64,000 bases of DNA from Nitrospira_D sp019636945 (GCF_047338595.1 NZ_JBLFBO010000004.1:1-64000); one strand, 5' to 3'. Shown: positions 43,319-53,432, counted from the first letter of the stretch. Notes: generated from the sequence alone by a model not told the origin. Numbers and translations are program-made.

Positions 43319-44419
43319 TTAGAGGTCAATCCGGTAATGCGTACTCCGGCCGCCGCCGGTTGGCACGAAAATACCCTTTTCCGCTAAGTCCTGTAAGTCA
43401 CGTGTGGCGGTGGCCTTCGATGTGCCTGCCATGGACATATATTTCTTTGCACTCATGCCGCCTTCAAACCCCTTGGGGCCCTCTTCCAACATTCGCTGAA
43501 GAATCTGTATCTGACGCTCATTGAGTTGACCGCGAAAGCGGTCGAAGAGCCTGGTCTTTCGTAGCGTAAAGGCGATGTGCTCTTCGGCTTGGGCTTGGGC
43601 TTCAAGAGCGATCGCTACAAACCAGGTGATCCAGGGTGTGATCTCATTGGTCTGTTGTGCTTGTTGCAAGGCGTCGTAATAGTCATTTCTTTTGGCCTCA
43701 ATCACTCGAGACAAGCTCAGCAATGCAGGCCGTCTGAGCCCCTGAGACAGGGCCTTCTCAGACAAGGCACGTCCGACACGACCATTGCCGTCTTCAAAGG
43801 GATGAATCGACTCAAAATACAGATGGGCGACGGCAGACCGGACGGCGGCCTTCTTGATCGGTTTTGTTCCGTCAGGACCTGTGTCATTGAACCATTCGAT
43901 GAAACGCGCCATCTCGCGGGGTACGATTGAGGACGGTGGCGCTTCGAAGTGAACGATCTCATGGCCGACAGGTCCAGAGATGACCTGCATTGGTTCTGCA
44001 TGGGTTCTCCACTGGCCGGGTTGGACGCGTCGGTGTCCCTCCATGATCATCCGATGCCATTCAAACAACTGTTCCTGGGAAAGTGGCGCCGCGAAGCTCT
44101 GGCGGACATCGGTCATCAGGGTTGCGATGCCGATCGCTCTTTTATCACCGGCCTGGGCCTCCTTCTCGATGCCGAGGTTTTTACGGATGGACGAAAGCAC
44201 ATCCCGGCGATTTAGGAGCTCTCCTTCAATGGCTGATGTCTTGAGGGCTTCTGTCGCCATCAGCTCGACCGCAGCTTCGATCTGTGCATCCGGCGACAAG
44301 CCTTTTACCAGGCCTGTGACCTGCCCGGTTTTCTCTGCAAAGGTGAGGAAGATCTCCTCGAGGGCAGATAGGTCAAACCGGAATTGAGGCCATTCTGGTT
44401 GTTGCCAGTTGTACGACAT
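43319..44419 (-). CDS. Fic family protein with C-terminal winged helix
   Basis: 366 residues from ATG 44419 (MSYNWQQPEWPQFRFD is the usual start of this subfamily). The Fic motif HPFEDGNGRVGR (residues 206-217) has the catalytic His206 and is intact, so AMP transfer to a protein Tyr/Ser/Thr is expected. The inhibitory helix motif TSAIEGE (61-67) with Glu65 precedes it, making this a self-inhibited class II Fic. A winged-helix domain (about 305-366; MSAKKYMSMAGTSKATATRDLQDLAEKGIF) could bind the palindromes next to the start. Target unknown. Confidence 0.9.
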   Translation of the reverse strand: MSYNWQQPEWPQFRFDLSALEEIFLTFAEKTGQVTGLVKGLSPDAQIEAAVELMATEALKTSAIEGELLNRRDVLSSIRKNLGIEKEAQAGDKRAIGIATLMTDVRQSFAAPLSQEQLFEWHRMIMEGHRRVQPGQWRTHAEPMQVISGPVGHEIVHFEAPPSSIVPREMARFIEWFNDTGPDGTKPIKKAAVRSAVAHLYFESIHPFEDGNGRVGRALSEKALSQGLRRPALLSLSRVIEAKRNDYYDALQQAQQTNEITPWITWFVAIALEAQAQAEEHIAFTLRKTRLFDRFRGQLNERQIQILQRMLEEGPKGFEGGMSAKKYMSMAGTSKATATRDLQDLAEKGIFVPTGGGRSTHYRIDL

Positions 44420-44449
44420 GAGCCAATTATAGCAAATAATCGGCTCATG
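44417..44449. promoter_or_regulatory. Palindromic operator 1 over the fic start
   Basis: CATGAGCCAATTAT (44417-44430) and ATAATCGGCTCATG (44436-44449) are inverted copies matching at 13 of 14 positions, five bases apart. The left arm includes the fic start codon and, on the - strand, a TGCTATAAT extended -10 (TATAAT at 44431-44426) that ends six bases before the ATG. Binding here would block transcription. Confidence 0.7.
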
Positions 44450-44463
44450 AAAAGCGTTAAATG

Positions 44464-44494
44464 GGAGCCGAATATGGACAATAATCGGCTCATG
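44464..44494. promoter_or_regulatory. Palindromic operator 2 upstream of fic
   Basis: AATAATCGGCTCATG (44480-44494) is an exact 15-base direct copy of 44435-44449, 45 bases away. It faces a partial inverted arm, GAGCCGAATAT (44464-44474). Spacing of 45 bases is close to four helical turns, suiting cooperative binding. Confidence 0.65.
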
Positions 44495-44655
44495 CATCTG
44501 CACAAATCAAAATGGGTTTGAACCTGTGTCCTCTACGCCACAAGATCGAGTACTGCCGAAAGGGACTGGTTTTCTATAGAGAAGTCACGGTGAGCGCCAA
44601 TCGTGAGTTATAGAGGAGTTTCTTATAACTCATGGGAGGAGGGCTTCTTTGCCAG

Positions 44656-46923
44656 TTAGAGCCGCCCGAATGTCCGTTGGAAGAACTCTTTGGTAAGCGT
44701 CATGTGCTGCGTAATGTCGGTCTGAAGGTGGCGGGCACCGGCTTGCCAGTCGTCGGTCGTGTATCCGACGCGGCGCGCCAGGAAGATGAACTCGTCGGAC
44801 TCGACCGGTGGAAGGACACGGTCTTTGGCGTTACCACGGACCATGCGAAGGCCGTCGATGAGCATCCGGATGAAGAAATAGGCCTTACGCAGCGCCTCGC
44901 CATCCTGTCTGGTCACGATGCCACAATCCACAAGTGCCGCTAAGGCTTGCATAGTGTTGGGGGTCCGTAAGATGGGGAGGCGAGATCCGTGCTTGATCTG
45001 GAGATATTGGACGGCGTACTCGATGTCAACAATACCGCCTTGGCTGTGCTTCAAGTTCACCGTGCCTCGTTCCACGAGCTGTTTCAGCTGTTGACGGCGC
45101 GCATCGAGAACAATATTCGGATCCAAGGGTTTGCTGCCGTAGACATAGTGGTCGCGGTGGGTTTCAACTCGCTTCCCGAGCTCCGGATCACCGGCGACAT
45201 GGCGCAGTTTGATCAGCGACTGGCGTTCAAACGGTGCGGCAAGCCCCTGGTCGCTATAGTATTTGGCGATTTCATCGAAGGGGTTCGTCAGCGAGCCTTT
45301 TCCTCCATGAGGCCGAAGGCGGACATCCACATGGAAGATGCCTTCTTGTTTTGCTTCGATCCATTGCAGGAGCTCGTAGCCCAGCCGCTCAAAGTATTCG
45401 CTGTTGTCGATGGGGTGTTTCCCGCCGGTCCGTCCGGCATCGCCATAGACGAATAAAACCTCGATGTCAGAGGCATAGCCCAGCTCTCTTCCTCCGAATT
45501 TTCCCAAGCCGAGGACGGTGAACGGGCAGGGCTTCTTATTGGCTAAGCGTGGCGGGCCATACAGTTTGTTCAGTTTGGTTTGGCAGTCCTTTAAGCTTCG
45601 ATCGAGAATGGCTTCAGCCAGTTGTGTCAGGGCGGCGGAGAAATCCGGCAGGGCTGTGTCCGGCTCGACAATGTGTTTCATGTCGATACGAAACATCTCG
45701 CGATCTTTGAAACTGTTCAGTGCGGCTTTCCGATCCTCATCGGACTTGGCACGGTTGACCAGACGATCAAGTTCCTTGCGCAGCGTGGCTCTCGGGGTAA
45801 TGAGGGGGGCATCGCGGTAGTCCTGCAGAAGGGGTAAAAGATTATTGTGCTGGCGACGGAGAAAGTCTTCCCAGAGGAAATCACTGGCGCCGAGCAGACG
45901 GGCGAGCAGGGGAAAGGTCTTTTTGTCGCTGAGAAAGGCCAAAGCTTCCTGCTGAGCCTTTCCTTTCGTTTGCTGAACCGTCAGGTCGAGGAATTGGTCG
46001 AAGGCTTCTAACGCCTTGGTCGGATCCGGCGCCCAGGTCAGGGCATGGGTAAATTGTTTGATGAGGACGGCCGTGAGGCGCAATTGTTGTTGGTCAGCCG
46101 CATCGGTGAGCTTCTGGCCGTGCCGGTTGCGGACATAAAAGCGATCATGAATCTTCCCGTTTTCGACGTCGAACTGTGCTTTTGAAATATACACGTTCCG
46201 CATCGCGAGGGCATTGGCAAAGGCGTACAAGAAGGCCGGTGTATCGTCCGACCGGATGTCCATGACCGTGTCAACAGGTGATTGGCCGTTGTCGAAAGTG
46301 ATCTGCACGGGATGGAGCAGGCCGCTGAACGAGCCACGGCGTTTGCCGAGCTGTTCCACGAGACGGCGGTTCACAGCGAAACGCGCCTCCTCAAACTGTC
46401 CTTTATCCAGCAGGGTGATTACTGAGGAGAGCGTATCAGCCAGCTGATGTTGTTGTTTCCTTCCTAACTCCACCCCTGGGACCGGCTGTACGCGGAACAC
46501 ATCGACGATCTTTTTTTGAGCCAACCCCGGAGTGGCCTTAGGACGGAGGCGCGGGCCGTACTCGTTCCGGCTAGTCCGAGAGGATAATGGAGCGGTTTTC
46601 TCCGCAAATGTGTAAATATCGCCTTCCTCAATGTTCAACCCAAAAGCTGACAGCAATCCGCAAATCATCGCGAATTCCGAGAAGTAGTCGTACGCGACGA
46701 TCGTGATGACACAGCGTTGGTCCGGCTGTTCGGCGAACGCCACCTCGCAGAGGTGTTCCGGCGTCAGCCGGGCCGTCAGTCGGACGTGTTCGGCAATTGT
46801 TGGAGGAGTGAACCGTTGGAAGTATTCCTGATCCAGACGGGCGAAGAAATCCTGCAGAAGATCGGATGGCACATCAGGGCACAGCGGATGGACGGTGTTG
46901 AGTAGTGTGACGCGATCTGGCAT
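44656..46923 (-). CDS. GlnE-like nucleotidyltransferase with N-terminal ACT domains
   Basis: 755 residues. Two ACT-like segments lie at about 70-110 (CVITIVAYDYFSEFAMICGLLSAFGLNIEEGD) and 205-265 (VQITFDNGQ...DIRSDDTPAFLYAFANALAMRNVYISKAQFDV), like those of GlnD. The C-terminal part is a single GlnE-type module: LGLGKFGGRELGYASDIEVLFVY, then FHVDVRLRPHGGKGS, GGIVDIEYAVQYLQIKHG. The metal motif reads SDIE (Asp486, Glu488) instead of SD-x-D. It is divergent from the half-size glnE at 47049. It may sense amino acids and modify glutamine synthetase or another target; this is inference. Confidence 0.78.
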   Translation of the reverse strand: MPDRVTLLNTVHPLCPDVPSDLLQDFFARLDQEYFQRFTPPTIAEHVRLTARLTPEHLCEVAFAEQPDQRCVITIVAYDYFSEFAMICGLLSAFGLNIEEGDIYTFAEKTAPLSSRTSRNEYGPRLRPKATPGLAQKKIVDVFRVQPVPGVELGRKQQHQLADTLSSVITLLDKGQFEEARFAVNRRLVEQLGKRRGSFSGLLHPVQITFDNGQSPVDTVMDIRSDDTPAFLYAFANALAMRNVYISKAQFDVENGKIHDRFYVRNRHGQKLTDAADQQQLRLTAVLIKQFTHALTWAPDPTKALEAFDQFLDLTVQQTKGKAQQEALAFLSDKKTFPLLARLLGASDFLWEDFLRRQHNNLLPLLQDYRDAPLITPRATLRKELDRLVNRAKSDEDRKAALNSFKDREMFRIDMKHIVEPDTALPDFSAALTQLAEAILDRSLKDCQTKLNKLYGPPRLANKKPCPFTVLGLGKFGGRELGYASDIEVLFVYGDAGRTGGKHPIDNSEYFERLGYELLQWIEAKQEGIFHVDVRLRPHGGKGSLTNPFDEIAKYYSDQGLAAPFERQSLIKLRHVAGDPELGKRVETHRDHYVYGSKPLDPNIVLDARRQQLKQLVERGTVNLKHSQGGIVDIEYAVQYLQIKHGSRLPILRTPNTMQALAALVDCGIVTRQDGEALRKAYFFIRMLIDGLRMVRGNAKDRVLPPVESDEFIFLARRVGYTTDDWQAGARHLQTDITQHMTLTKEFFQRTFGRL

Positions 46924-46930
46924 GAACGTC

Positions 46931-46936
46931 AGTATA
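46931..46936 (-). promoter_or_regulatory. Candidate -10 for the ACT-GlnE gene
   Basis: TATACT on the - strand ends seven bases before ATG 46923. No -35 or Shine-Dalgarno is evident, so if used it would give a nearly leaderless transcript. Confidence 0.35.
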
Positions 46937-46950
46937 CCCGAACGGTTTCA

Positions 46951-46979
46951 TTGTGCGTAGAGAAACCTGTCAGTATAAT
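46951..46979 (+). promoter_or_regulatory. Promoter of glnE
   Basis: TTGTGC (46951-46956), 17 bases, perfect TATAAT (46974-46979). RNA would start near 46986, about 60 bases before ATG 47049. The leader contains a tandem run of CGTGAAG-like heptamers (47000-47028). Confidence 0.65.
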
Positions 46980-47048
46980 GCCGCGCTATGCGCGGAGGTC
47001 GTGAAGTGTGAGGCGTGAAGCGTGAAACGGCAGTCTGAGAAGAACGAC

Positions 47049-48743
47049 ATGCCACGAGTATCAGTTCGGGGGAGGGGATCTGGAGGACCAGATCCAACGC
47101 CGGTTTTACTTGCGCCCAAGCGGAATGGCGAACAGGTACGAGCTATCCTATCCGCCTATGGCCTGCGGGATTTTGATCTGGCGGACCGTAATCTGGATGC
47201 GATGGCCGGTGATCCTCTCCAGCGCAATCGGCTGGCGGAGATCCTCCCGATGTTACTCGAAGCCATCTCGCGAACAGCCGATCCGGACCAGGCCTTGAAT
47301 CATTGGGAGCGGCTGTTCGGGAGTGTCTCGCGTGCGTCATTGCTCGACTATCTGCGAACGTGGCCGCGCATGCTCGATCTGTTGTGTGCGATTTTCGGCA
47401 ACAGCGATGCCTTGGCCTTTACGCTCATCCGAGATCCCATGTTGGTCTATTGGCTGGCTGAAGAAGAGGTGCTCTCGGGCGCACCGACACGGAAAGGACT
47501 TGAGCGGGCGCTTCGAGAGAGCATCGGGCACCTGACGGCGAAGGAAACAAAACTGGATGCGCTCCGTCGTTTTCGCAGGCGGGAGATGTTGCGCATCGGC
47601 GTTCGGGATCTCCTCAAGCTTGCCACCGTGCCGGAGACGACGGCCTCATTGTCAGACCTGGCCTGTGTGCTGATCCATATGGCCTACGAGATCATCGATG
47701 CTGATCTTCGCCAGCAATATGGCGTGCCGATGCATCAGGTTAAAACAAAACGATGGGTGGAGACCGGGTTCACCGTTATTGGGATGGGCAAGCTCGGCGG
47801 ACATGAGCTGAACTACAGTTCCGATGTCGATCTGATCTACCTCTATGAGGCGCATGGTGGTGAAACCAGAGCCTTAAAAGATGGACGGGCTCCTGCCCCC
47901 CCTGGCGTCGGTATTTCCAATGAAGAATACTTTGAGATTCTTGCCCGGGAATTAACGCGTGTCTTGTCTGAGCCCACGAGAGAAGGGCACATTTTTCGGG
48001 TCGATTTGCGGCTACGCGCGGAAGGGTCCATCGGGCAGCTCGCTCGATCACTCGATGAATATCAGCGGTATTATGCCGTCCGTGGACAGGTCTGGGAACG
48101 GCTGGCTTTACTGAAGGCGGCGCCCGTTGCCGGATCGCAGGCAGTCGGGCAGGCGTTTCTCAAGATGGTCAAGCCGTTTATCTTGGGGGCAGGAGGAAAG
48201 GTAGACCACGATCAGGCCTTGGCAATCGTGCAAGACGTACGTGCGGTGAAAGATATGATCGATGCCAAAATGACCGACCGTGGTCACGGACAACGGAATG
48301 TCAAGTTGGGAATAGGGGGCATTCGGGAGATCGAATTTTTCGTACAGACCATTCAGGTCTTGGCCGGACGAAAGGTGCCGCTCTTGCTCGATCGAAGCAC
48401 GCTTGGTTCATTGGACCGACTGGCTCGTAGGAAATTACTCTCGATCAAAGAACGTGACGCGTTGACGGCGGCCTATCTGTTCCTCCGTGATGTCGAACAC
48501 AAACTTCAGATGGTGCATGACCTCCAGACGCATTCTCTTCCCGCTGAGACCGATGAATTGGAGCGTTGTGCCATTCGGATGGGGTATGGTGCTGAAGATC
48601 GAACGAAGGCCGTTGAATCCTTCCAGGCCGACCATCAGCGGCACACGGAGATGGTGCATCGGACCTTCCAGTCATTCTTTGTCGAGCCGGAGACCTCCTC
48701 GGTCCTCAAGTTGACGCTTCGTCTGATCGGTGCGTCGAGGTAG
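47049..48743 (+). CDS. glnE: Glutamine synthetase adenylyltransferase, single-module
   Basis: Adds or removes AMP on GlnA Tyr397. The 564-residue product carries one nucleotidyltransferase module where E. coli GlnE (about 946 residues) has two. VIGMGKLGGHELNYSSDVDLIYLYE keeps both metal-binding Asp (259, 261); FRVDLRLRAEGSIGQLARSLDEY and IGGIREIEFFVQTIQVLAG follow, then a helical tail. ATG 47049 is preferred to GTG 47022 for GAGAAG six bases upstream. A second copy of its 3' end lies at 49601-49885. Confidence 0.88.
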   Translation: MPRVSVRGRGSGGPDPTPVLLAPKRNGEQVRAILSAYGLRDFDLADRNLDAMAGDPLQRNRLAEILPMLLEAISRTADPDQALNHWERLFGSVSRASLLDYLRTWPRMLDLLCAIFGNSDALAFTLIRDPMLVYWLAEEEVLSGAPTRKGLERALRESIGHLTAKETKLDALRRFRRREMLRIGVRDLLKLATVPETTASLSDLACVLIHMAYEIIDADLRQQYGVPMHQVKTKRWVETGFTVIGMGKLGGHELNYSSDVDLIYLYEAHGGETRALKDGRAPAPPGVGISNEEYFEILARELTRVLSEPTREGHIFRVDLRLRAEGSIGQLARSLDEYQRYYAVRGQVWERLALLKAAPVAGSQAVGQAFLKMVKPFILGAGGKVDHDQALAIVQDVRAVKDMIDAKMTDRGHGQRNVKLGIGGIREIEFFVQTIQVLAGRKVPLLLDRSTLGSLDRLARRKLLSIKERDALTAAYLFLRDVEHKLQMVHDLQTHSLPAETDELERCAIRMGYGAEDRTKAVESFQADHQRHTEMVHRTFQSFFVEPETSSVLKLTLRLIGASR

Positions 48744-48846
48744 AGGAGTCGGTGTGAGGGCGGAAAGGTAGGGACGTGATAGCGTAGGCGATCGTGTGCC
48801 CTGTGTATCGTGGAGATTGTCTGCTGCGCCATACTACCGGACAAGA

Positions 48847-48875
48847 TTGACAGCCCTGGTTGCCTCTGCTAGCGT
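48847..48875 (+). promoter_or_regulatory. Candidate promoter of the broken toxin-antitoxin locus
   Basis: TTGACA (48847-48852), 17 bases, TAGCGT (48870-48875). The -35 is perfect, the -10 matches at three of six. It lies 48 bases before ATG 48923. Confidence 0.4.
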
Positions 48876-48922
48876 CTGTGTGTGAGTGTGGGAATAGTAG
48901 TTTTCTCTTTGCAGTGAGGGGT

Positions 48923-49212
48923 ATGAATACGATTCAGATCAAGACCCCGTCTCCTGAGCAAAGCCTTCCTTTGGTAAAAGAGGCGCTGGAGATGGAAAAA
49001 AACTCACACGCGACAGTCTTGCAATCTCAGAGGGTCGAATTTCGTCTCTGGTCAGAGCGCTCGGGGTTACGGTGGATCAAGTACTGGGGGGTGTCGTTGC
49101 AAGAGGAGAAGAGAACGAGCAAGACTTGTTGGATTTGGAAGGTGAGCTGGAGCTCCGTCGGACGTTGCAAGAGACACTCACGCATCTCGAGCAGCTCGAA
49201 GTATGTCGATAG
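48923..49212 (+). pseudogene. Antitoxin-like small gene interrupted at an A7 run
   Basis: ATG 48923 (GAGGGG upstream) gives MNTIQIKTPSPEQSLPLVKE ... EMEK. A seven-A run (48996-49002) follows. In that frame the rest is not protein-like, but in the -1 frame it continues coherently (LAISEGRISSLVRALGVTVDQVLGG, then a Glu/Leu-rich helix ending LEQLEVCR) to a stop at 49210-49212. The joined product would be about 96 residues. The run A-AAA-AAC is a classic -1 slippery heptamer in the right phase, so programmed shifting is possible; but the partner toxin is also frameshifted, which favours decay or sequencing error. Family not recognised. Confidence 0.55.
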
Positions 49213-49590
49213 CCGACTACGCATCACAAATTCGCTCGACCATTCTTGAAACGCCCCACATCGTCTCAGTCTCTCGGGTATGAAGATCGCCCGCCTGTAG
49301 CAGGGATCATAAAAGGATCAGCGACGTTTGCCGATGGAACGGTGCTCCACTTTAAGGAATATCTGCAACTACACCCCACCAGCATCAGACTCAAATATGC
49401 CTACCAGTATGTGACGGCGAGCAGCAGCCTTATTTTTCGATATGACAACGCGCGCGACCCTGCTGCGCGAGACCTGCCTACCTATCCACACCACAGGCAC
49501 GGTCACACCGACCTCGAAGCATCCGCTGGTCCCACGCTCTCAGAAGCATTGCGCGAAGCCGCCGCTCTTGTAAAACGACTGCGGCGATGA
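49203..49590 (+). pseudogene. TumE-like (DUF6516) toxin gene with a frameshift
   Basis: ATG 49203 overlaps the antitoxin-like stop by ten bases. It reads MSIADYASQIRSTILETPHI and then hits a stop; one base further on in phase the frame from about 49275 reads GYEDRPPVAGIIKGSATFADGTVLHFKEYL, SLIFRYDNA, LPTYPHHRHGH and PTLSEALREA to a stop at 49588-49590. These segments match the TumE/DUF6516 toxin family as I recall it. A TTG-initiated frame at 49246 alone would lack the first helix. Likely inactive unless the shift is a sequencing error. Confidence 0.6.
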
Positions 49591-49600
49591 AGCGGCCAAT

Positions 49601-49885
49601 TCGTTGACGGCGGCCTATCTGTTCCTCCGTGATGTCGAACACAAACTTCAGATGGTGCATGACCTCCAGACGCATTCTCTTCCCGCTGAGACCGATGAAT
49701 TGGAGCGCTGCGCCATTCGGATGGGGTATGGGATCGAGGATCGGAAGAAGACTGTTGCGTCCTTCCAGGCCGACCATCAACGTCATACGGGGATGGTGCA
49801 TCGGACGTTCCAGTCATTCTTTGTCGAGCCGAAGACCTCACCGATCTTCAAAGGGACACTTAGAGCGATAGGCATAAAGTTTTAG
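49601..49885 (+). pseudogene. Second, diverged copy of the glnE 3' end
   Basis: The first 106 bases (49601-49706) are identical to 48460-48565 inside glnE; the rest is similar but clearly diverged, ending FKGTLRAIGIKF where the intact gene ends LKLTLRLIGASR. About 94 codons remain in frame with no start or ribosome site, so it is a fragment. Together with the intact glnE end it brackets the toxin-antitoxin remnant. Confidence 0.9.
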
Positions 49886-49908
49886 CGGTGAAACAGGGCA
49901 AGAAACAC

Positions 49909-49939
49909 AAAGGGCCCGGTGGTTGCCCACCGAGCCCTT
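49909..49939 (-). terminator. Terminator of groEL (possibly bidirectional)
   Basis: AAGGGCCCGGTGG (49910-49922) pairs with CCACCGAGCCCTT (49927-49939), one mismatch, loop TTGC. On the - strand it is followed by TGTGTTTCTT. It lies 31 bases after the groEL stop. Confidence 0.8.
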
Positions 49940-49969
49940 CAGAGCTGTCAGCTATCAGCCGTCAGCTAA

Positions 49970-51613
<1,644 letters not shown>

Positions 51614-51715
51614 TATCTTTCCTCCGTTTTAATCAAAAGTTGCGAAAGTTTGTAAGGTTTAAAAGTCAGAACGTGCCTCTCATCACGTTCAGACTTGCCG
51701 ACTTTTCCACTGATG

Positions 51716-52015
51716 CTATGCCGTAAAGATCCCAAGGATGTCTTCTTCCTTGAGGATCAAGCACTCTTCGTCCTCAATGCGAAGCTTGCTGCCCGAATAC
51801 TTGTCGAACAGGACATGATCGCCGACCTTGACGTTTTCCACTTTCTTGCCGACTGCTTGCACGACTCCCCGTTGAGGCTTCTCTTTTGCTGAATCCGGCA
51901 CATAAATCCCGCCGGCGGTCCGTTCCAATTCTTCGGTGTAGGTGACAAACACTCGCTCGCCCAGCGGCTGGAAGCCCTTGGCGATATTCTTCTTTTCCTT
52001 CTCAGCGGTACCCAT
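51716..52015 (-). CDS. groES: 10 kDa co-chaperonin GroES
   Basis: Lid of the GroEL chamber. 99 residues; QPLGERVFVTYTEELERTAGGIYVPDSAKEKPQRGVV includes the mobile loop, and DKYSGSKLRIEDEECLILKEEDILGIF is the conserved end. ATG 52015 with GGAGGAGG upstream is clear; the longer frame to 52138 is rejected. No CIRCE operator is seen upstream; rpoH lies 258 bases upstream on the same strand. Confidence 0.96.
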   Translation of the reverse strand: MGTAEKEKKNIAKGFQPLGERVFVTYTEELERTAGGIYVPDSAKEKPQRGVVQAVGKKVENVKVGDHVLFDKYSGSKLRIEDEECLILKEEDILGIFTA

Positions 52016-52115
52016 AGCAGAACCTCCTCCTGATGAAAGTGAACTCGTTAGATGTTGACGGTTTGGGAATTGAGCTGAACTCGCTTGCGATCCCAGCAGT
52101 CTTGTAACTGGTGTG

Positions 52116-52143
52116 GAGATAGGCCTTCGTTGCCCCAAGTCAA
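52116..52143 (-). promoter_or_regulatory. Candidate groES promoter
   Basis: On the - strand TTGACT (52143-52138), 16 bases, TATCTC (52121-52116). The sequence CTCTTGACTT around the -35 is also compatible with a heat-shock (sigma-32) -35, but no CCCCAT-type -10 is found. Confidence 0.4.
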
Positions 52144-52272
52144 GAGGCGAATCGAGGTTTTTTATCGCCGGGGCCTTCTTCCCCCTCCCGACAGGCGCAC
52201 ATCATAACCTACTGCGATATCAATACTCTATGTCTATTTGGGTGATGGGGTAGGGCGAAATGGCCTAGAGTC

Positions 52273-53277
52273 TCATGACCGGAGGTGGTCAAAATCTTTA
52301 ATGTCTTTCTTCATGAAGTCACGGAGGCGTTTGATGATGCGTGCTTCTAATTGGCGGGTTCGTTCTTTTGTGATGCCATACTTCTCGCCGAGGTCATCCA
52401 AGGTCAGGGGATGGTCTGATAAAATGCGATTTCTCAAGATGTCTTCGTCTCGCTCTTCCAGGGTATGAATGAATTCCGCAAGTTTGGCCCGAAAGAGAGT
52501 CTTTAACTGATGATCGGCGAGTTGTTCGTCTGCTGGTTCGTGGTGGGACGGCAAGACATCGAGGAGAGTGTGTTCCTGGTCCTCACCGATCGGTTGGTCG
52601 AGCGACAGTTCCCAGTTGCCGAGACGCTGATCCATTTCAACCACGTCGCGTTCACGCACGTTCAAGCGATCCGCGAGTAATTTCGTGTCCGGCGCGAAAC
52701 CCTCCCGTTCGAGCTTGGCCTTTTCCTTTTTAAGGTTATAGAACAGCTTTCGTTGGTCTTGCGTCGTGCCGACTTTCACCAGACGAAAGGTATGCAAGAG
52801 GTACCGGAGAATATAGGCTCGTGACCACCAGGCGGCATAGGCATAGAAGCGGACGTTCTTGGAGGGATCGAATTTTTTGATGGCCTGCATCAGGCCGACG
52901 TTCCCCTCCTGGATGAGATCCATGTGATCGGCGCCGGTGTGGAGATATTCGGCCGCGATCGACACGGAGACGCGCAAGTTGGCCATGATGAGCTTGACCG
53001 CCGCTTCCCGACTGCCATGGGTGCGGTATTCCTGAACAAGCTGGAGCTCTTCTTCTTTTGAAAGATAGGGGTGCCGGCGGACTTCTGCGAGGTATTGCTG
53101 CAGCGCGGTAACCGGCACCACGGCAGTGCTGTCGACCGGCTGGGGGCTGTCGGATGCGGAAATGTCCAGTACCAGTGATGCCGCGTCAGCCTCGATCTCC
53201 TTGTCATCTGTTGGTTCAAGGATTTCTGGTTCGAGGGTGTCGCCCGACTCGTCCTGTACCCGATCCTGGTTACTCAT
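52273..53277 (-). CDS. rpoH: RNA polymerase sigma-32 factor (heat shock)
   Basis: 334 residues. Region 2 (LIMANLRVSVSIAAEYLHTGADHMDLIQEGNVGLMQAIKKFDPSKNVRFYAYAAWWSRAYILRYLL) and region 4 (LTLDDLGEKYGITKERTRQLEARIIKRLR) are intact. The RpoH-box QRKLFYNLKK (175-184), absent from RpoD and RpoS, sets the call. About 50 acidic residues precede region 1.2. An extended -10 (TGCTATAGT, 53293-53288) ends ten bases before the ATG with no Shine-Dalgarno. Its place next to groES-groEL suggests local coupling of the stress response. Confidence 0.92.
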   Translation of the reverse strand: MSNQDRVQDESGDTLEPEILEPTDDKEIEADAASLVLDISASDSPQPVDSTAVVPVTALQQYLAEVRRHPYLSKEEELQLVQEYRTHGSREAAVKLIMANLRVSVSIAAEYLHTGADHMDLIQEGNVGLMQAIKKFDPSKNVRFYAYAAWWSRAYILRYLLHTFRLVKVGTTQDQRKLFYNLKKEKAKLEREGFAPDTKLLADRLNVRERDVVEMDQRLGNWELSLDQPIGEDQEHTLLDVLPSHHEPADEQLADHQLKTLFRAKLAEFIHTLEERDEDILRNRILSDHPLTLDDLGEKYGITKERTRQLEARIIKRLRDFMKKDIKDFDHLRS

Positions 53278-53432
53278 CGCGAGCGTGACTATAGCAGAAA
53301 TGAGCCGCCCAAAGGGTGTCTGACGAACGGGTCTGAGGTTGGATGGTTGAGGCCGGAAGAAAGCGTGATGAGGTGTGGAAACGAGGGCATGGCTGTCTGC
53401 AGGTCGAGCGGTTTCGGTTCAGAATTCCCTGA

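Noticed and set aside
52016..52272. CIRCE operator before groES
   Set aside because: No TTAGCACTC-N9-GAGTGCTAA-like inverted repeat in the gap.
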